Assembly (NCBI GenBank): GCA_903813345.2
Contig: CAIIXF020000009.1
Location: forward strand, 16,147,759-16,211,758
Source: Owenia fusiformis
Taxonomy: Eukaryota > Annelida > Polychaeta > Sabellida > Oweniidae
Length of the DNA: 64,000 bases
Direction of reading: 5' to 3'
In this document: positions 26,640-38,389 of the stretch, piece after piece
Position numbering within the stretch: the first letter of the stretch is position 1
How the letters are laid out: the number at the start of each line of letters is the position of its first letter
Position numbers and translations under genes: made by a program
The notes under the pieces: model-generated
Database searches by the model: none
Told to the model about the DNA's origin: nothing
Seen by the model: only the letters and a program-made list of their open reading frames with translations

Positions 26640-27673
26640 GTACCGTGGGTACTGGCCTCAGATGGTGTTGCTCAAAAGTGAATGATGGCTAAAATGACAA
26701 AAAAAAAAAAAAAAGTACCATAGGTACTAGGCTCACATGGCGTTGCTCAAAAGTGAAAGATGGCTAAAACGACAGAAAAAAAACAATATAATCTTTTGCT
26801 GATTTTTTGTAACAAAATTATTTCAAGCCACTTGCCATTATTTGGACTGACTAAAAGACAGATGGACAAATCGATGTGAAGTAAAGTGGCTGAAAAAAAA
26901 CCAGATATAATTTTTTGCCAATTATTTGCAACAAAACTATTTCATACAACTACTCTTTACAGTGACATGGCCTTTCGCAAAGCAGGACATCTGAAATTAT
27001 TTGTAAATTTACATGGATGGATTTTTACAATGTAGGACACTTGAAATTATTTGTAAAGCTAGGAAATGGGTCAAAAGGGAATTTCGCGAGACAAAAATGG
27101 CGGCCATTTTGAAAATAGGCGAGCTTTTGAACTAGGAGTCATAGGGGAGTTTTCTGTATTGATGTTGAACAGAAATAACTTAAAACAGGAATCAACAGAG
27201 GTTTTAAAAGTGCCACTATTGTTGACGGATGGACGGACGGACGGACGCACGACAGACAGATGGACAAGCAGGGCTTAAAGCAACAATTTCAAATTTCCTG
27301 AAAACTGAAAGGTGAAAGATGCGGGCCAATCCAGTGGTGGGTTTTGGCAGAACCTCCCACCAAGAAAATTTGGAAAAATGAGATTTGATTGAGTGCTTCT
27401 TAGAGTAATATAGACCCAATACACATACTTTCAAACTCAGATGAAAAAGTATTTTCATAGGAAAAAATTTAACAAATATGACCTTAATTTTTTGAAACCC
27501 TTGCTTGACCCTCTACTACCCCCCCCCCCCCCTCTAGAAATAATCCCATATTTGTGTTGAACTCAATGGGGTCAGATTTTGGTCAATTTTTTCCTGAAAC
27601 TTCCTGAAATGCCTGAAGACTTTAAGCCATGGACAAGTGAGCGATTGCAAAAGCTCACCATGTGAGCTAATAA
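26640..27673 (-). mobile_element. E-family Helitron-like element with duplicated 3' end and nested MITE
   Basis: The 3' end appears twice, at 26640 (GTACCGTGGGTAC) and 26715 (GTACCATAGGTAC), each followed by a similar 45-bp segment, so the end is tandemly duplicated with a 75-bp period. The body has AAAATGGCGGCCATTTT at about 27100 and a microsatellite at 27223-27262. The 5' end CACCATGTGAGC..TAA is at 27654-27673. A 361-bp insertion separates the microsatellite from the 5' terminus. Confidence 0.75.
27269..27629. mobile_element. hAT-like MITE, 361 bp, with 8-bp target duplication
   Basis: The insert is flanked by TGGACAAG at 27261-27268 and again at 27630-27637. Other E copies have this octamer's segment only once (GGACAAGTGAGCG at 56644 and 62944). 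The ends are CAGGGCTTAAAG at the left and CTTTAAGCCA at the right, an imperfect inverted repeat. An 8-bp duplication and a CAGGG start fit the hAT superfamily. It contains a C12-like run near 27520. Confidence 0.7.
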
Positions 27674-28834
27674 ATACCACAGGTCTTTTTGTGAAACACT
27701 AGCATCTTCAATTGTGATATCAATTTGTTTGTTATATTCATACTCAGCATGCCTAAAGCTTTCCTTAATGCATTTTTTAGACTCTCATTTTTATCCAAAG
27801 AATATTATTGGATCCCCTTGGTTTTCCCGCTGCACACCAGTTATCATAAGCAATATAAGATTATGTGTTTCAATGTCCATTTTATAATGTTATTTAGTAA
27901 ACTGATCATTGTGTTTGCAAAGGTTTTGAATATATTAAGGTATGCATGATTGGTATGATATTCTTTACTTCTATGAATATGTGAATAATATTACTAGAGG
28001 AATATGACTGAATGTTGTACGGAATAAAATTGAATTAAAGAATATTGTTTTCTTGGTGAAATGCTAATTTGAGTACTAAACCTAAATATTGTCTCTTTTA
28101 GTAATGCAAAAAGTAGTGCATTGATTATTTATTTCACTATGTCAACCACAAGAAAAATGTCTACAAACTTCCAAAAATCAAATCAAAAATGGTTTATTTT
28201 CACTTTTTCATAGTCAACCAGACTGTATTTACTAAAATAAAATTATAAGCCCCATGTTAATTTATCAATCTGGGGAAGGAACAGTCAATACTTTTGTTTG
28301 ATATGCATATATATCAATTTATCCACAAAAACATATTCAGCCAATCGATAAATGCATGAGGAATACATCGAGGTATGACATTTTGTTATCTAGTCTGGTG
28401 AGAACAGTTTCATGGTGTTATAGCATGACGGCTACGGCATCTCTGAAAACCAGGTTGGACGGCTACGTTCACTGATTTATCCAATAAAATGGCCGAGATG
28501 GAACAGAAAACTAAGGTTGCTGCATCATTTTCTACTACTGTGTGTCAATGAAAGGATGAACAATTTATGTAAGCATGGCATTCGTTGATGCATTTCGAAA
28601 TGTATATTTTGAACGTAGTCTTTGCAAATTGATGCCTGGGGATAACAAGAAATAAGTGAAAAACTGTTGAGTTTGAAATTCAAAACTACACAAAAGGATG
28701 AGTCTAGGAATGAGTCTGGGTATCGACTTAGAAAATATTGAAAATTGTAATGTCTGAAAAACCAACTCAAACTTCAACATCCTTCTTCTGAGAGTACAAA
28801 AATATCAATCTGTATTACAATTAATTAATAATTA

Positions 28835-31505
28835 CATACCTGCCAACCTACCGTATTTTTACGGGAATCTACTGTAAATTTTTCGTTTTTCCGTAAAAAA
28901 ATACCTTTTTTTCCCCGTAAAAACGCCCATAAAAAATCTACCGTATTTTTTTCGTAATCTACCGTAAATTTTCTTTTTAAAAAACTCGTTTATTCCATGA
29001 GAACAGCCGTAAAATCTACCGTAAATTTTCGAAAATCTACCGTATTTCTGCTAAAATCAACAGTATTTTTGTTCAAACTACCATAAAATTTCCCGTTATT
29101 GTTGGGAAATGCTGAAAAATTGAAGTCTTCCTGTGCTGTCCCTGTAATATTCCTTCACCAACCCGAATATAAATAGGTATCGGCATGTCTGTGGTTATCA
29201 GGTTATTGCGCATTTATCTAAGTAAGCTTGCGTGTAATCTGTCCAAACACCAACAACCACTAGTACTAGAAAGAATTCTTTCTGCCATGATTTTTGTAGT
29301 TAACCAAACCCTTTTGTACACAGATCTTTATTCCGAATGCAACAAAAATATGATTTTAGTTGTGCTTCATCTAAATAAATGAGTGGAAATGACAAAAACT
29401 ACTTGTTTTAGCGTATGAAATATGCGTAGCTTGATTTGTTATGATCAGTAATGAATGCCACATATACATTATACATAGTTTAATCAATTTGTGTACAGTA
29501 CGATAAAATGTTGTATTTTTCATCAGAACACATTATCAAGCGGTACTAACTCACCGGGGCGTATCGAAACCAAAACGCCCCGCAAAACCGTTAATTTGAA
29601 TTTTTAAACCTACCCTTTCTTTGGAAAATCAATGATTGTGACTGTGAGTCTCACAGTACACCGTTTTTCTTCAAACTTGTTCCATTAAAACATTCACAGA
29701 AATACCTTTCACTCGGTACATCGTTTTTGTGTAGAGAGTCGCTCGTTTTAGCGGCGTTTTGGTCCCCAGATGTGAGAAGATGCAAATCTTCAGAGATTTC
29801 AACCAGTCGCCAGTTCTTTCAATATTCTCCCCTATATTTTGCACAAGGACTCCCATTACAAGCCTCCATCTCTGCATCAACATTTACATTAAACGCAGCA
29901 ATTTCCAAAAGTCCTACGCATCTGTTCAAAATTGATCAAAACGCCCCGTTCTCTTCCAAAACGCCCCGTTGGATCTATACACCTTGAAACTATACGTTTG
30001 TAGTCATAGACTCTGCGGAGCGTTTTGGAAGACAACGGGGCGTTTTGGTCAATTTCGAACAGTTGCGTAGGACTTTTCAGAATTGCTGTGTTTCATGTAA
30101 TGAACATGTTGATGCAGCGATGGAGGCTTGTAATGGGAGTCCTTGCGCAGAATATGGGGGAGATCGAGATATCAAGGATTGTGGTTGAAATCTCTGAGGA
30201 TTTGCAACTTCTCACATCTGGGGACCACAACGCCGCTAAAACGAGGGACTTTGTAAACAAAAGCAATGTCTCGACTGAAAGGTATTTCTGTGAAGGTTTT
30301 AATGGAACAAGTTTGAAGAAAAACTGTGTAGTGTGAGACTCACAATCATTGATTTTCCAAAGACAGGGTAGATTTGAAATTCAAATTAACGGTTTTGCGG
30401 GGCGTTTTGGTTTCGATACGCCCCGGTGAGTTAGTACCTCGTGATTATATCAGTAACAAATACATAATTAAAAAATAAAGCATTGAGTTCTGGTTTATTA
30501 TAAAAGTATTGTGATATCCTAATCTGAACGATGTCTCAGGGGAAAGGTTTCAGCAAATACTCATAACAGATTATTTTTGAAAGACAATTGATCTGTACTT
30601 ATTTTCAATTTGTGCCAGACAAACATATTGATATCATTAGAGACTTGCGAGTGAACAAATCAATATTTAATACCATATGATTCCAATGTTATATGAACAT
30701 TATGTCTGTCATTTCAATTCGTTAAAGTGATAGATCATCTACATGATCTAAGATGGTGAGTAAAAACGTGTAAAATCCATATTTTGTATTTCAGTAAATG
30801 TTTCATTCATGGTATTTCCAAACATCCTGATATCTAAAAAAAAGCTGGTTAGAAGGTGAATAAAAGTGGAGATATGAATATTGTGTTCGTATTTTGAATC
30901 AATCTAGATTTATTGTAAAAGAGTTGTAAAAGAGTAGTACATGTATTCATATACATGTACATTTTGCTGAAACATTAAACTCCAAAGTTGCTGTCAGTCC
31001 ATTGTAGGCATGGACAAACTGTAATTATCAAAAGCACTCTTGCAGTAAAATATGTATTTACAATAACAACAACAATATGACCACGTAAACATTGTATTAA
31101 TATATAGAAAACCGCATTGTATAAAGGTTTAACTACCGCATTTTTCAAAATCTACTGAAAAATACCGCATTTTGGCAAATCTTCCGCAAAACTACCGCTT
31201 TTTTCAAATTTCTACCGCAAAATTACACTTTTTTCAAAAATCTACCCCAAACCTCTGAAACTACAGTATTTTTTTAAAATCTACCGCCAAAACTACCATA
31301 TTTTTTAAATCTACCGCAAAAACTACCGTTTTTTTTAAAATCTACTGCAAAAACTACCGTTTTTTCTAAAATCTACTGCAAAAACTACCGCAATTTTGTT
31401 GAAAAATACCGCAAAAACTACCGTATTTTGAAAAAATCTACCGCAAAAATACAGCAATTTTAAAAAAATCTACCGCAAAATTTTGGTCTTAGGTTGGCAG
31501 GTATG
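28835..31505. mobile_element. 2.7-kb element with 15-bp terminal inverted repeats
   Basis: The ends are CATACCTGCCAACCT and AGGTTGGCAGGTATG, perfect inverted repeats, flanked by AATTA at 28830-28834 and 31506-31510, a likely 5-bp target duplication. Inside each end is a run of CTACCGTAAA-like (28850-29090) or CTACCGCAAA-like (31135-31490) repeats separated by A and T runs, in the same orientation at both ends. The middle contains a separate 897-bp foldback. No ORF beyond fragments, so it is non-autonomous. Confidence 0.75.
29542..30438. mobile_element. 897-bp foldback element
   Basis: Two arms of about 430 bp (29542-29985 and 30015-30438) are inverted copies, from GGTACTAACTCACC at the outer ends to AACGCCCCGTT near the centre. 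The spacer is about 30-50 bp. Short frames on the two strands encode the same MLMQRWRLVMGVL peptide only because the arms are palindromic. It sits inside the TIR element 28835-31505. Confidence 0.85.
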
Positions 31506-32183
31506 AATTAAGAATATTGGCATCAAAGACAGTGCATATCACTTTGTCAGAATTGAAAAAAATCAATGGCAAATATTAAATGAATTATCTATACAAAAAG
31601 TTTGAAACATATCCTCCAAAACATTGCTTACTTTTTTTGAATAGACATTGAATGGTATTTCTGGATAAGTGAATTGGTGTTTATATGGGTAATCAAGGGA
31701 TTATAGTCACTTAAAGTTACTGAGCATCCAGTTTTGAAACTTTAATTGTGTTGGTGAAGTTGCACATATTTCAGTCAAATTCATGCTGAGGACAACATTT
31801 TGGTTTCAATTTTATAATCTCTATACATGACCCTGGTGATGAAGAGTCAGAATCAGTCAAAAAACCTAAACCGGAAAACTGTGCTCATTGTGAAAATAAA
31901 ATTGAAGCAACTTTTTTCTGATATTTCTTCAAATTAAACTAGCGGGAAATTCAAAAATTTGAGAAAAATTTTAATCCTTAAATATATTTCAAAAATATGA
32001 TTTTCTTTTTATTAATTCTTCATAGGTCTTTAGTTATTTCTTCTTTGTAAGTCATACATGTTGCCATTGGTGTTTTTTTCTATGATAATGACTATTTTTT
32101 TGTTTGTTAAGATACTTATTCGGACCCTCAGCAGGGGGTTAATTATGCATCTGAACTCGTGAAAAAGTAAATATACTTATCAA

Positions 32184-33316
32184 CCAGAACAACGGCAACG
32201 CCAAAGCGTAGTGAATCCCATCAAACAGCCATGGATGGCATTTTTACAAACAAAGGATATAGCAAAAATGGCAGCCATTTTTCAAAATGGCCGCCTTCTT
32301 CCAAAAGTGTCATAAGACCATGTGCCATGCTTATAGTATTCATATACCAAATATGAACAAAATCGCTCCACTACTTTTCAAGTTATAGTAAAATACGTTA
32401 AAATGGCGGCCATTTTAGCAAAAGTTCCATTAGACAGTGTGCCGTGCTTATAGTATTCACATACCAAATATAAACAAAATCGCTCCACTACATCTCGAGT
32501 TATAGTAAAATACGTTAAAATGGCGGCCATATTGAAAAATGAGTGTTATTAGACAGTGTGCCATGCTTACAGTATTCACATACCAAATATGAACAAAATC
32601 GCTTCACTACTTTTCGAGTTATAGTAAAATACGTTAAAATGGTGGCCATTTTTCAAATTTTTTTTCAAAATGGCCGCCTTCTACCAAAAGTGTCATATGA
32701 CAGTGTGTCATGCTTATAGTATTCACATACCAAATATGAACAAAATCGCTCCACTACTTTTCGAGTTATAGTAAAATAAGTTAAAATGGTGGCCATTTTG
32801 AAAAATGGCGGCCATTTTTCAATTTGTCAAAATGGCCGCCTTCTACTTAAAGTGTCTTTAGACAGTGTGCAATGTTTATAGTATTCACATACCAAATATG
32901 AACAAAATCGCACCACTACTTTTCGAGTTACAGCAAAAATCGTAAAAAAAACGAGTAAAGACCGCCATTTTTCAAGATGGCTGCCATGTGCTTCTTTAAT
33001 ATCTACATTTCTAGCTTTATTAATGTCCTATATAATTTTTTTACATCTAAAACATATTGCTATTACAGTTTTACATATTGCACCTAAATTACTGTAAATT
33101 CGGCACTAAAATGGCCGCCATTTTGAAATGAGCGACCATTTTGAAAATCAGCTTTCGAGCAGAACTTCTACCCCCATAGGGTATATGTGTACAAAATATG
33201 AATAAAATCGGGCCGACGGTATTTGAGTTATTGCCCGGACGAACATACGTACGGACGGATGGACGGACGAACGGAGGCGTTCCCTATATCCCTCCGAACT
33301 TCGTTCGATGGGATAA
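32184..33316 (-). mobile_element. B-family Helitron-like element, complete
   Basis: The same ends as the copy at 52831-54390: CTGG at 32187-32184 with the GCGTTGCC hairpin side at the left, and TTATCCCATCGAACG at the right (33316). There are five core units, marked by TACCAAATAT(G/A)AACAAAAT near 32345, 32462, 32581, 32730 and 32891. A degenerate ACGG/ACGA tract at 33236-33284 precedes the 5' block. There is no ORF. It lies in the EPRS1 last intron in the gene's orientation. Confidence 0.85.
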
Positions 33317-33519
33317 ATATAACTAGGACAGTAATAAATGACATATTTCACATACATTTGACTGAGGGACCAAAAAGGGCATATATCCGGACACATCCTT
33401 GAGTAATTTGTTTATTTTTGTCTTAAGGGTATGGTGTACATTGCCTAATGACCTCGGTGTATATATATGTAACCTATATACGATCATAAAAAGCCAATTG
33501 AGCATTGGAAACCACCTAA

Positions 33520-33713
33520 TACTGTATAAGTGGTATTTAATCCGAGTGGTTAATTTTCCGAATGGTCAAATTTCATCATTTTCCTAATTACAAGAAACCT
33601 CCCATTGGATAACATTATAAAGACAATATTTCCGACATTTAATTTTCCGAACCTGGCAAAAATTAGGAAATAGGCAAATTAAATGATTAGGCAAAATTAC
33701 CACTTATACAGTA
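33520..33713. mobile_element. 194-bp MITE with 16-bp inverted ends
   Basis: TACTGTATAAGTGGTA at the left and TACCACTTATACAGTA at the right are perfect inverted repeats. Internal CCGA(A/G)TGG(T/-) and AATTTTCCGAA motifs repeat. The outer TA may be the target. Confidence 0.75.
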
Positions 33714-33751
33714 TGTTCTACTCAAGCCATAATAATGTATTTTGAATTTGC

Positions 33752-33805
33752 GGTTACGCAAAAAATTGATGGACGGTTACGCAAAAAATTGATGGACGGT
33801 TATGC
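33752..33805. repeat. 25-bp tandem repeat
   Basis: GGTTACGCAAAAAATTGATG occurs twice plus a partial third copy. Confidence 0.8.
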
Positions 33806-34687
33806 GAACCTCGTTCAAATATGTATCCCCGATCCATTGTTATTAATTTTGATATATTCATCAGTACTTGATGCTAATTATTGTTTTGCCTCTTCATTGC
33901 TAGTTTCATAAATAAAGCAAGACGCAATTTTTTCCTTGCCCTATAGAGGCTCAAACAAGGGCGTCTCTTAGGAGTCCTGAAAACAAATATAAGCAATTCA
34001 ATATTCTTTTTCTTGCACATTATAACAATGACATGGAAAGAGGCTATCAGAACTAGCAACCTTGACTTGAAAGGTGTACATGCATGTAACCATCCGCTAA
34101 ATATGTAATGTAAAACTAATACAATACGTTACCGTCCATAGAATTCATACGTAGTCGTCTAACGACATTGCGTTTGACAATATACACCTCTTTCCTGTTC
34201 TGGATTTGTCATTTTATAGCTTGTTCATACATTAAGTTTACTTACAGTTAATAGTCTAAGTTGCTTTGAGGCACATATTCTGAGAAAACACAAGAATGGA
34301 CTAAAAATTATGAACTTTGATATCTCAGTCGGTAAGCTTAAAGCTTATATTCTGCTTCTAGTAAACCACCTGGCAGATTTGACAATATACGTCACCGAAT
34401 GGAACTAGTTGAAAAGGATATCCTATCTGTGAATCTTGCCTACAGGCGAGAAAGAGGACATGCTGTCTTTCCCATCTGCCATTTTTTGTTATCGTACCGC
34501 AAAATTTTGCAAATCGCCTTGACGTAACCGTCATGCTATAACACAGTGAGTTTTTAAGAAGAAAATCATGACAGTCCATATATTGTACATTTATGTAGCT
34601 TTCAAAAAGCCTGGTGCTTTTGTAATTTGAGACATCTCCTCCAGGAGAATTTGTTTTTTTTAGAGAGAATATGGTATGGAATTTTAC

Positions 34688-34831
34688 CTTGCACTGTCTT
34701 TTTTGATGGCATCCTCACATGACGGAACACCACAGAATGGGGCCTGTATGATATTTTTCTTGTCCAGAGAGTTGCAGAATTCATTCCAATCATGTGAGAC
34801 TGCTAGGTGCTGGTCCAGGTCTCTTTTGGCC
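34688..34831 (-). CDS. EPRS1: EPRS1 exon, first half of C-terminal zinc domain
   Basis: This exon encodes AKRDLDQHLAVSHDWNEFC then NSLDKKNIIQAPFCGVPSCE and DAIKKDSAR. The tail following the anticodon domain binds zinc in eukaryotic and archaeal-type PRS. The two cysteines of PFCGVPSCED (C-X4-C) match the first zinc-ligand pair of human EPRS. The acceptor is TATTTTCAG and the donor is GCAAG/GTAAAAT. The 144-nt exon starts and ends in phase 2, so both flanking codons are split arginines (AG/G). The stretch joining it to the previous exon (AKRDLDQHLAVSHDW) is the least conserved part of the seven exons. Confidence 0.94.
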
Positions 34832-34867
34832 CTGAAAATAACTTTCATCATTGAAGAATAAAAAACA

Positions 34868-36620
34868 ACTAGATTGGTGACTCCAGATAGACTCCAGATA
34901 GACTCCAGATTCCAGATTTTAATTCAAAAAATGATTTTGACATCTAATATTGATAAGAAAATGAGAAAGAAAATATACATGTTCATCACAACTTTCAAAG
35001 CAAAATGTGATCAAAAGTTAGGTAGTCTCAAAAATAACAAAAATGACCTAGATTTGACCTTGACCCTTAGCACTCAAAATTTTACTGAATTTTTGATGAT
35101 TTGCTATTGATAACTGTTGACTTAACATCAGGTTGCTACATTGGTGGCAGCGGCGGTAGGGATTTTTAGAGATTTCAAAAGGCCATAGCTCCTGAACCGG
35201 ATGTCGGATTTCACTTTCAATTTCAGTTTCAGAATCTTAAGAAAATTTCCTATTAAAAACACATGCCAAATTGGATAGTTGTGGATCATTTTTAAATTCA
35301 ATTTTTTTTTAAAGTCAAATTCCCCAAAATTGATAAAATTTTCAAGACATAGATTTAGCAAAATGTTTAAAACACTTAAGGGAACCTAGAAAACAATTCA
35401 TGTAAATAAATATTGAAAGATAAAAACAAAAAATTCAAAATTTGTGAAATAAGAGAAATTGACCTACAATTTGACCTTTGACCTAGATAAAATTTTGGTC
35501 TAATTTCCGAGTGGGCCACTCACATACCCTAACTTATGGTATAATCAGATTTATCCAAAATCTTCTTGTTACTGAGAAAACATGCTAGTAAGAATAATAA
35601 TAACTAGATTTGTAGAATTGAACAATTTCAATTCAAGATTCCAGATTTTATTTTAATTTTAAAATTATTTTGACATTTGATATTAACAAGAACAACGGCA
35701 ACGCCAAAGCGTAGTGAATACCATCGAACAGAAGTGGCTGGCATTTTTATAAATGAAATATATAGCAAATATCATAAAATAACACACATAAGAAAGGCCA
35801 CCATTTTCAAAATGGTTGCTCACTAGCCAAGTTGTCATCAGAAGAGGTTATATGCTTTTATTATTTTTCTATATATAAAATCTTTAAAAAATCATACTTT
35901 GAATTTGGAGAACCTTCGTTTTGACCTACATTCGGGACACCATATTTCAATATCTGTAAGAGTAATCAAAAAACGGATGGCACATTATGAAAGGGCTGTT
36001 TCTAAGCTACATGATGAAAAAAAGAGTTTTGACAAATAACGATGAAAATAATTGATAGGATGTTATAAATGTAAGATTTGACCTAGTTTTGGACCTTTTT
36101 GACCATATACAGGTCTTGACTCAATGTCTTCTAGATGTTGAAAAATGTGTGTAGATGGATGGATTGAATAAGGAAGGATAGGATAGAATACCGACCCACC
36201 GAGTAGGTCAAAATACCCGTTGATGGCGAAAGGCTAACAGTATAAGCATACTATGTGCTATCTGTATACAAAAATTTGAGGAATACCAGATTATCATCTG
36301 GAGTCTAAAGAAAAACTTTGAATTTGACCTAGATTTTGACCAAGGCATTTTGGTGTCCTAATTTTGAAACTGGGTGGCTTTTGAGGCCCCCTTTTTTATA
36401 GGCTACTTTCAAATTCTGGACGCCATATCTCAAAACTGGTAAGAGATATCAAAAAATTAAATCGACAAATCGACATTATGTTTTCCTACTGTTTCCAACA
36501 GATTTCATCTGGAGTCTAATAAGAATAAGAAAAGAGGCAAAAACAATAGACATCAGATTTCACTGAGTCTAATAAGAATAAGAATTCAGGTAAAAACAAT
36601 AGACTAGTCTAAATAAGAAA
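34868..36620. repeat. Degenerate TGACCT-rich repeat block
   Basis: TTTGACCTAGAT, ATTCCAGATTTTA and GACATCTAATATT-like phrases recur irregularly. It includes a 13-bp tandem (GACTCCAGATA) at 34880-34918 and a 55-bp duplication near 36510-36620 (AGTCTAATAAGAATAAGAA). No termini were found. It may be a decayed tandem-core element. Confidence 0.4.
35687..35870 (-). mobile_element. B-family 3' end remnant
   Basis: The left end matches the B 3' terminus (GAACAACGGCAACGCCAAAG on the plus strand) but ends CTTG instead of CTGG. Less than 200 bp of core follows (GGCCACCATTTTCAAAATGG), then similarity fades. It has no 5' end. Confidence 0.65.
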
Positions 36621-36912
36621 AGCCAGCACTTCCATGTACATGTAAGCATTTTAGCTGAAGACCTTATGGTTATTGAGAAAATGTGGGTAAAATTATAACT
36701 GTATTATTACTTAGTGTATAGTTTAGCATTGTCATGAGCCAAGACTTATTACTTGTTAGCCTGTACGTAAACATAGAGATTTTGACCAGGACATGATACC
36801 AGTATTTGTGTTATAATTAAAAAAAAAATTCTCCTGGAAAATGGTAGCCATTTTGAAATCAGTAACCATCTTGAAATTTCCTCTTGGTCATAAGTCCAAT
36901 GTCAATATATAT

Positions 36913-36939
36913 AACCATGGGTACTGGGCTCACATGGTG
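36913..36939 (-). mobile_element. E-family 3' end remnant
   Basis: CATGGGTACTGGGCTCACAT plus GGTG matches the E 3' terminus. No body follows. Confidence 0.5.
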
Positions 36940-37027
36940 TAGTATCTCACTTACTGTCTAACTGACAGCCTTACTAATATAACTTCAAAAGTTCCACATG
37001 TGTATACATGTACTTGTTTGGTCATAC

Positions 37028-37188
37028 CTCTCATAGAGATTTTGTTGAATTGTTTCCAGCAGATCTGTTATGACTTTTACACCAACCTCCTCTTTGATAA
37101 CAGTTTTTTCGCCAGTGTCTCTTCTGACTGCCACAAACTGGCCCTGTTTCATATCCCTAGGTCCAATTTCAACACGTATCGGTACACC
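37028..37188 (-). CDS. EPRS1: EPRS1 exon, end of anticodon-binding domain
   Basis: This exon encodes about 54 residues. It begins GVPIRVEIGPRDMKQGQF, continues VAVRRDTGEKTVIKEE and ends LLETIQQNLYER. GVPIR(V/L)E(I/V)GPRDM and the VRRDTGEK turn are hallmark anticodon-domain sequences of PRS. The acceptor is ACTTACAG and the donor is GAGAG/GTATGACC. The exon is 161 nt and ends in phase 2 (AG of an AGG arginine codon), which the next exon completes with G. A 16-17-bp tandem repeat (37315-37440) sits about 130 bp upstream in the intron. Confidence 0.95.
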
Positions 37189-37314
37189 CTGTAAGTAAAT
37201 ATACATTTGATCAGCAAAAACATTTTTGTTTTTATTGTAGAATAATACAAAGTTAATTATCAAGATGCCTCTTTCTATTTCAGCACATAATCTTACACCC
37301 TAAACTTAGGCTTA

Positions 37315-37440
37315 CGGACAACTCATCCCCTAGACATCTAATCCCCTGGACAACTCATCCCCTAGGCAACTCATCCCCTAGGCAACTCATCCCCTGGACA
37401 ACTCATCCCTTTGCCAACTCATCCTCTGGACAACTCATCC
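37315..37440. repeat. 16-17-bp tandem repeat
   Basis: About eight units of CTAGGCAACTCATCCCC and variants, about 130 bp upstream (in the intron) of the EPRS1 exon at 37188. No spacers, so it is not a CRISPR-like array. Confidence 0.85.
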
Positions 37441-37635
37441 TTCATCACATGAAACTAAATTGTAAAGTGTTTCTTGAAAATAAATACTTGGTAAATACAT
37501 CTTAGATCATTCAAAATATTATTTTTTACTTTACTGACACAAATAAACAGTCAAACGATGCCATTAAAATTCTCATCTCTTATTCTTATATTACATGACC
37601 CAATATTTCCTGACCAAACAATTAAAGTTCTCTTT

Positions 37636-38136
37636 CACTGGTGATCCACTCGATTACAAAATGTCGGAACGTCGAAGGCACGATTTTTCTTTTTTCCTTA
37701 TTTCACGCGTTGTAGGCAGAATCCCCACCACTTTTTTTCCCACAACGTGCATCAGTATCATATGTTTTAGAAAATGTACATGTTTGCGAAAAAATAGCTC
37801 AGAGGACAACAGAATCGTCGATTTACTTCCTCACTTAAGTTACATAAATGGTTTTTCGAAAAACAGTTAAGATCTGCACTTTTAACCCAAACCGTTTATG
37901 TAACTTAAGTGAGGAAGTAAATCGACGATTCTGTTGTCTTCTGAACTATTTTTTCACAAATATGTACAATTTCTTAAACATACACTGTATGGTACTAAAA
38001 AATGTCATGGGAATTCTGCCTACAACGTGTAAAATAAGGAAACAAGAAAAATCGTACCTCCCGGATGTTCCTACATTTTGTTACCAAAACGAACTGTTTT
38101 GGTAACCACACCAGCGTATCGAGTGGATCACCAGTG
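37636..38136. mobile_element. 501-bp foldback with 5-bp target duplication
   Basis: Ends are CACTGGTGATCCACTCGAT and its inverse, flanked by TCTTT at 37631-37635 and 38137-38141. The arms of about 230 bp meet at TTCGAAAAACAGTTAAG near the centre. A diverged half copy of one arm lies at 38390-38700. Confidence 0.8.
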
Positions 38137-38389
38137 TCTTTGTGCATAACTTAAACATGAACTTCATTGACTTCATCTGTGAATGTTGTGAAAAAATAAT
38201 TTTGGATTAAAGAATATTTGAGCTATGAACAACAAACATATTATAACATCAAAGGAGCTTCTTCAATCAATGTTAATGCAGAGACATTATATAATGATGT
38301 TTTATATGTCTCTGGTTAAATATCATATCAAATGTAAAGTAAATATTTACAAAACAAATCACAGATTAATTGGTTTAAAATCATCTCTT

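Larger units (their letters stand above)
19931..34687 (-). other. EPRS1 last intron, 14.8 kb
   Basis: Donor GTAAAAT and acceptor TATATTCCAG. It carries an inverted repeat element (20139-20816), a non-LTR retrotransposon (about 21005-24361) and a second LINE remnant (24884-25466). Further right are an A/B chimeric element (25535-26475), an E element with a nested hAT-like MITE (26640-27673), a nested foldback (28835-31505), a B element (32184-33316) and a small MITE (33520-33713). The stretches 27674-28834, 31506-32183 and 33860-34687 show nothing recognisable. A 25-bp tandem repeat lies at 33752-33805. Confidence 0.8.
34832..37027 (-). other. EPRS1 intron, 2.2 kb
   Basis: The donor is GTATGACC and the acceptor is TATTTTCAG. 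It contains a degenerate TGACCT-rich repeat block, a B-family 3' end remnant (35687-35870) and an E-family 3' end remnant (36913-36939). Confidence 0.8.

Noticed and set aside
29671-30336. Two frames on opposite strands encoding MLMQRWRLVMGVL
   Set aside because: The match arises because the two arms of the foldback are inverted copies. There is no evidence of a protein gene.
37315-37440. Short regular repeat resembling a CRISPR array
   Set aside because: Units are contiguous without unique spacers, and the context is a eukaryotic intron.
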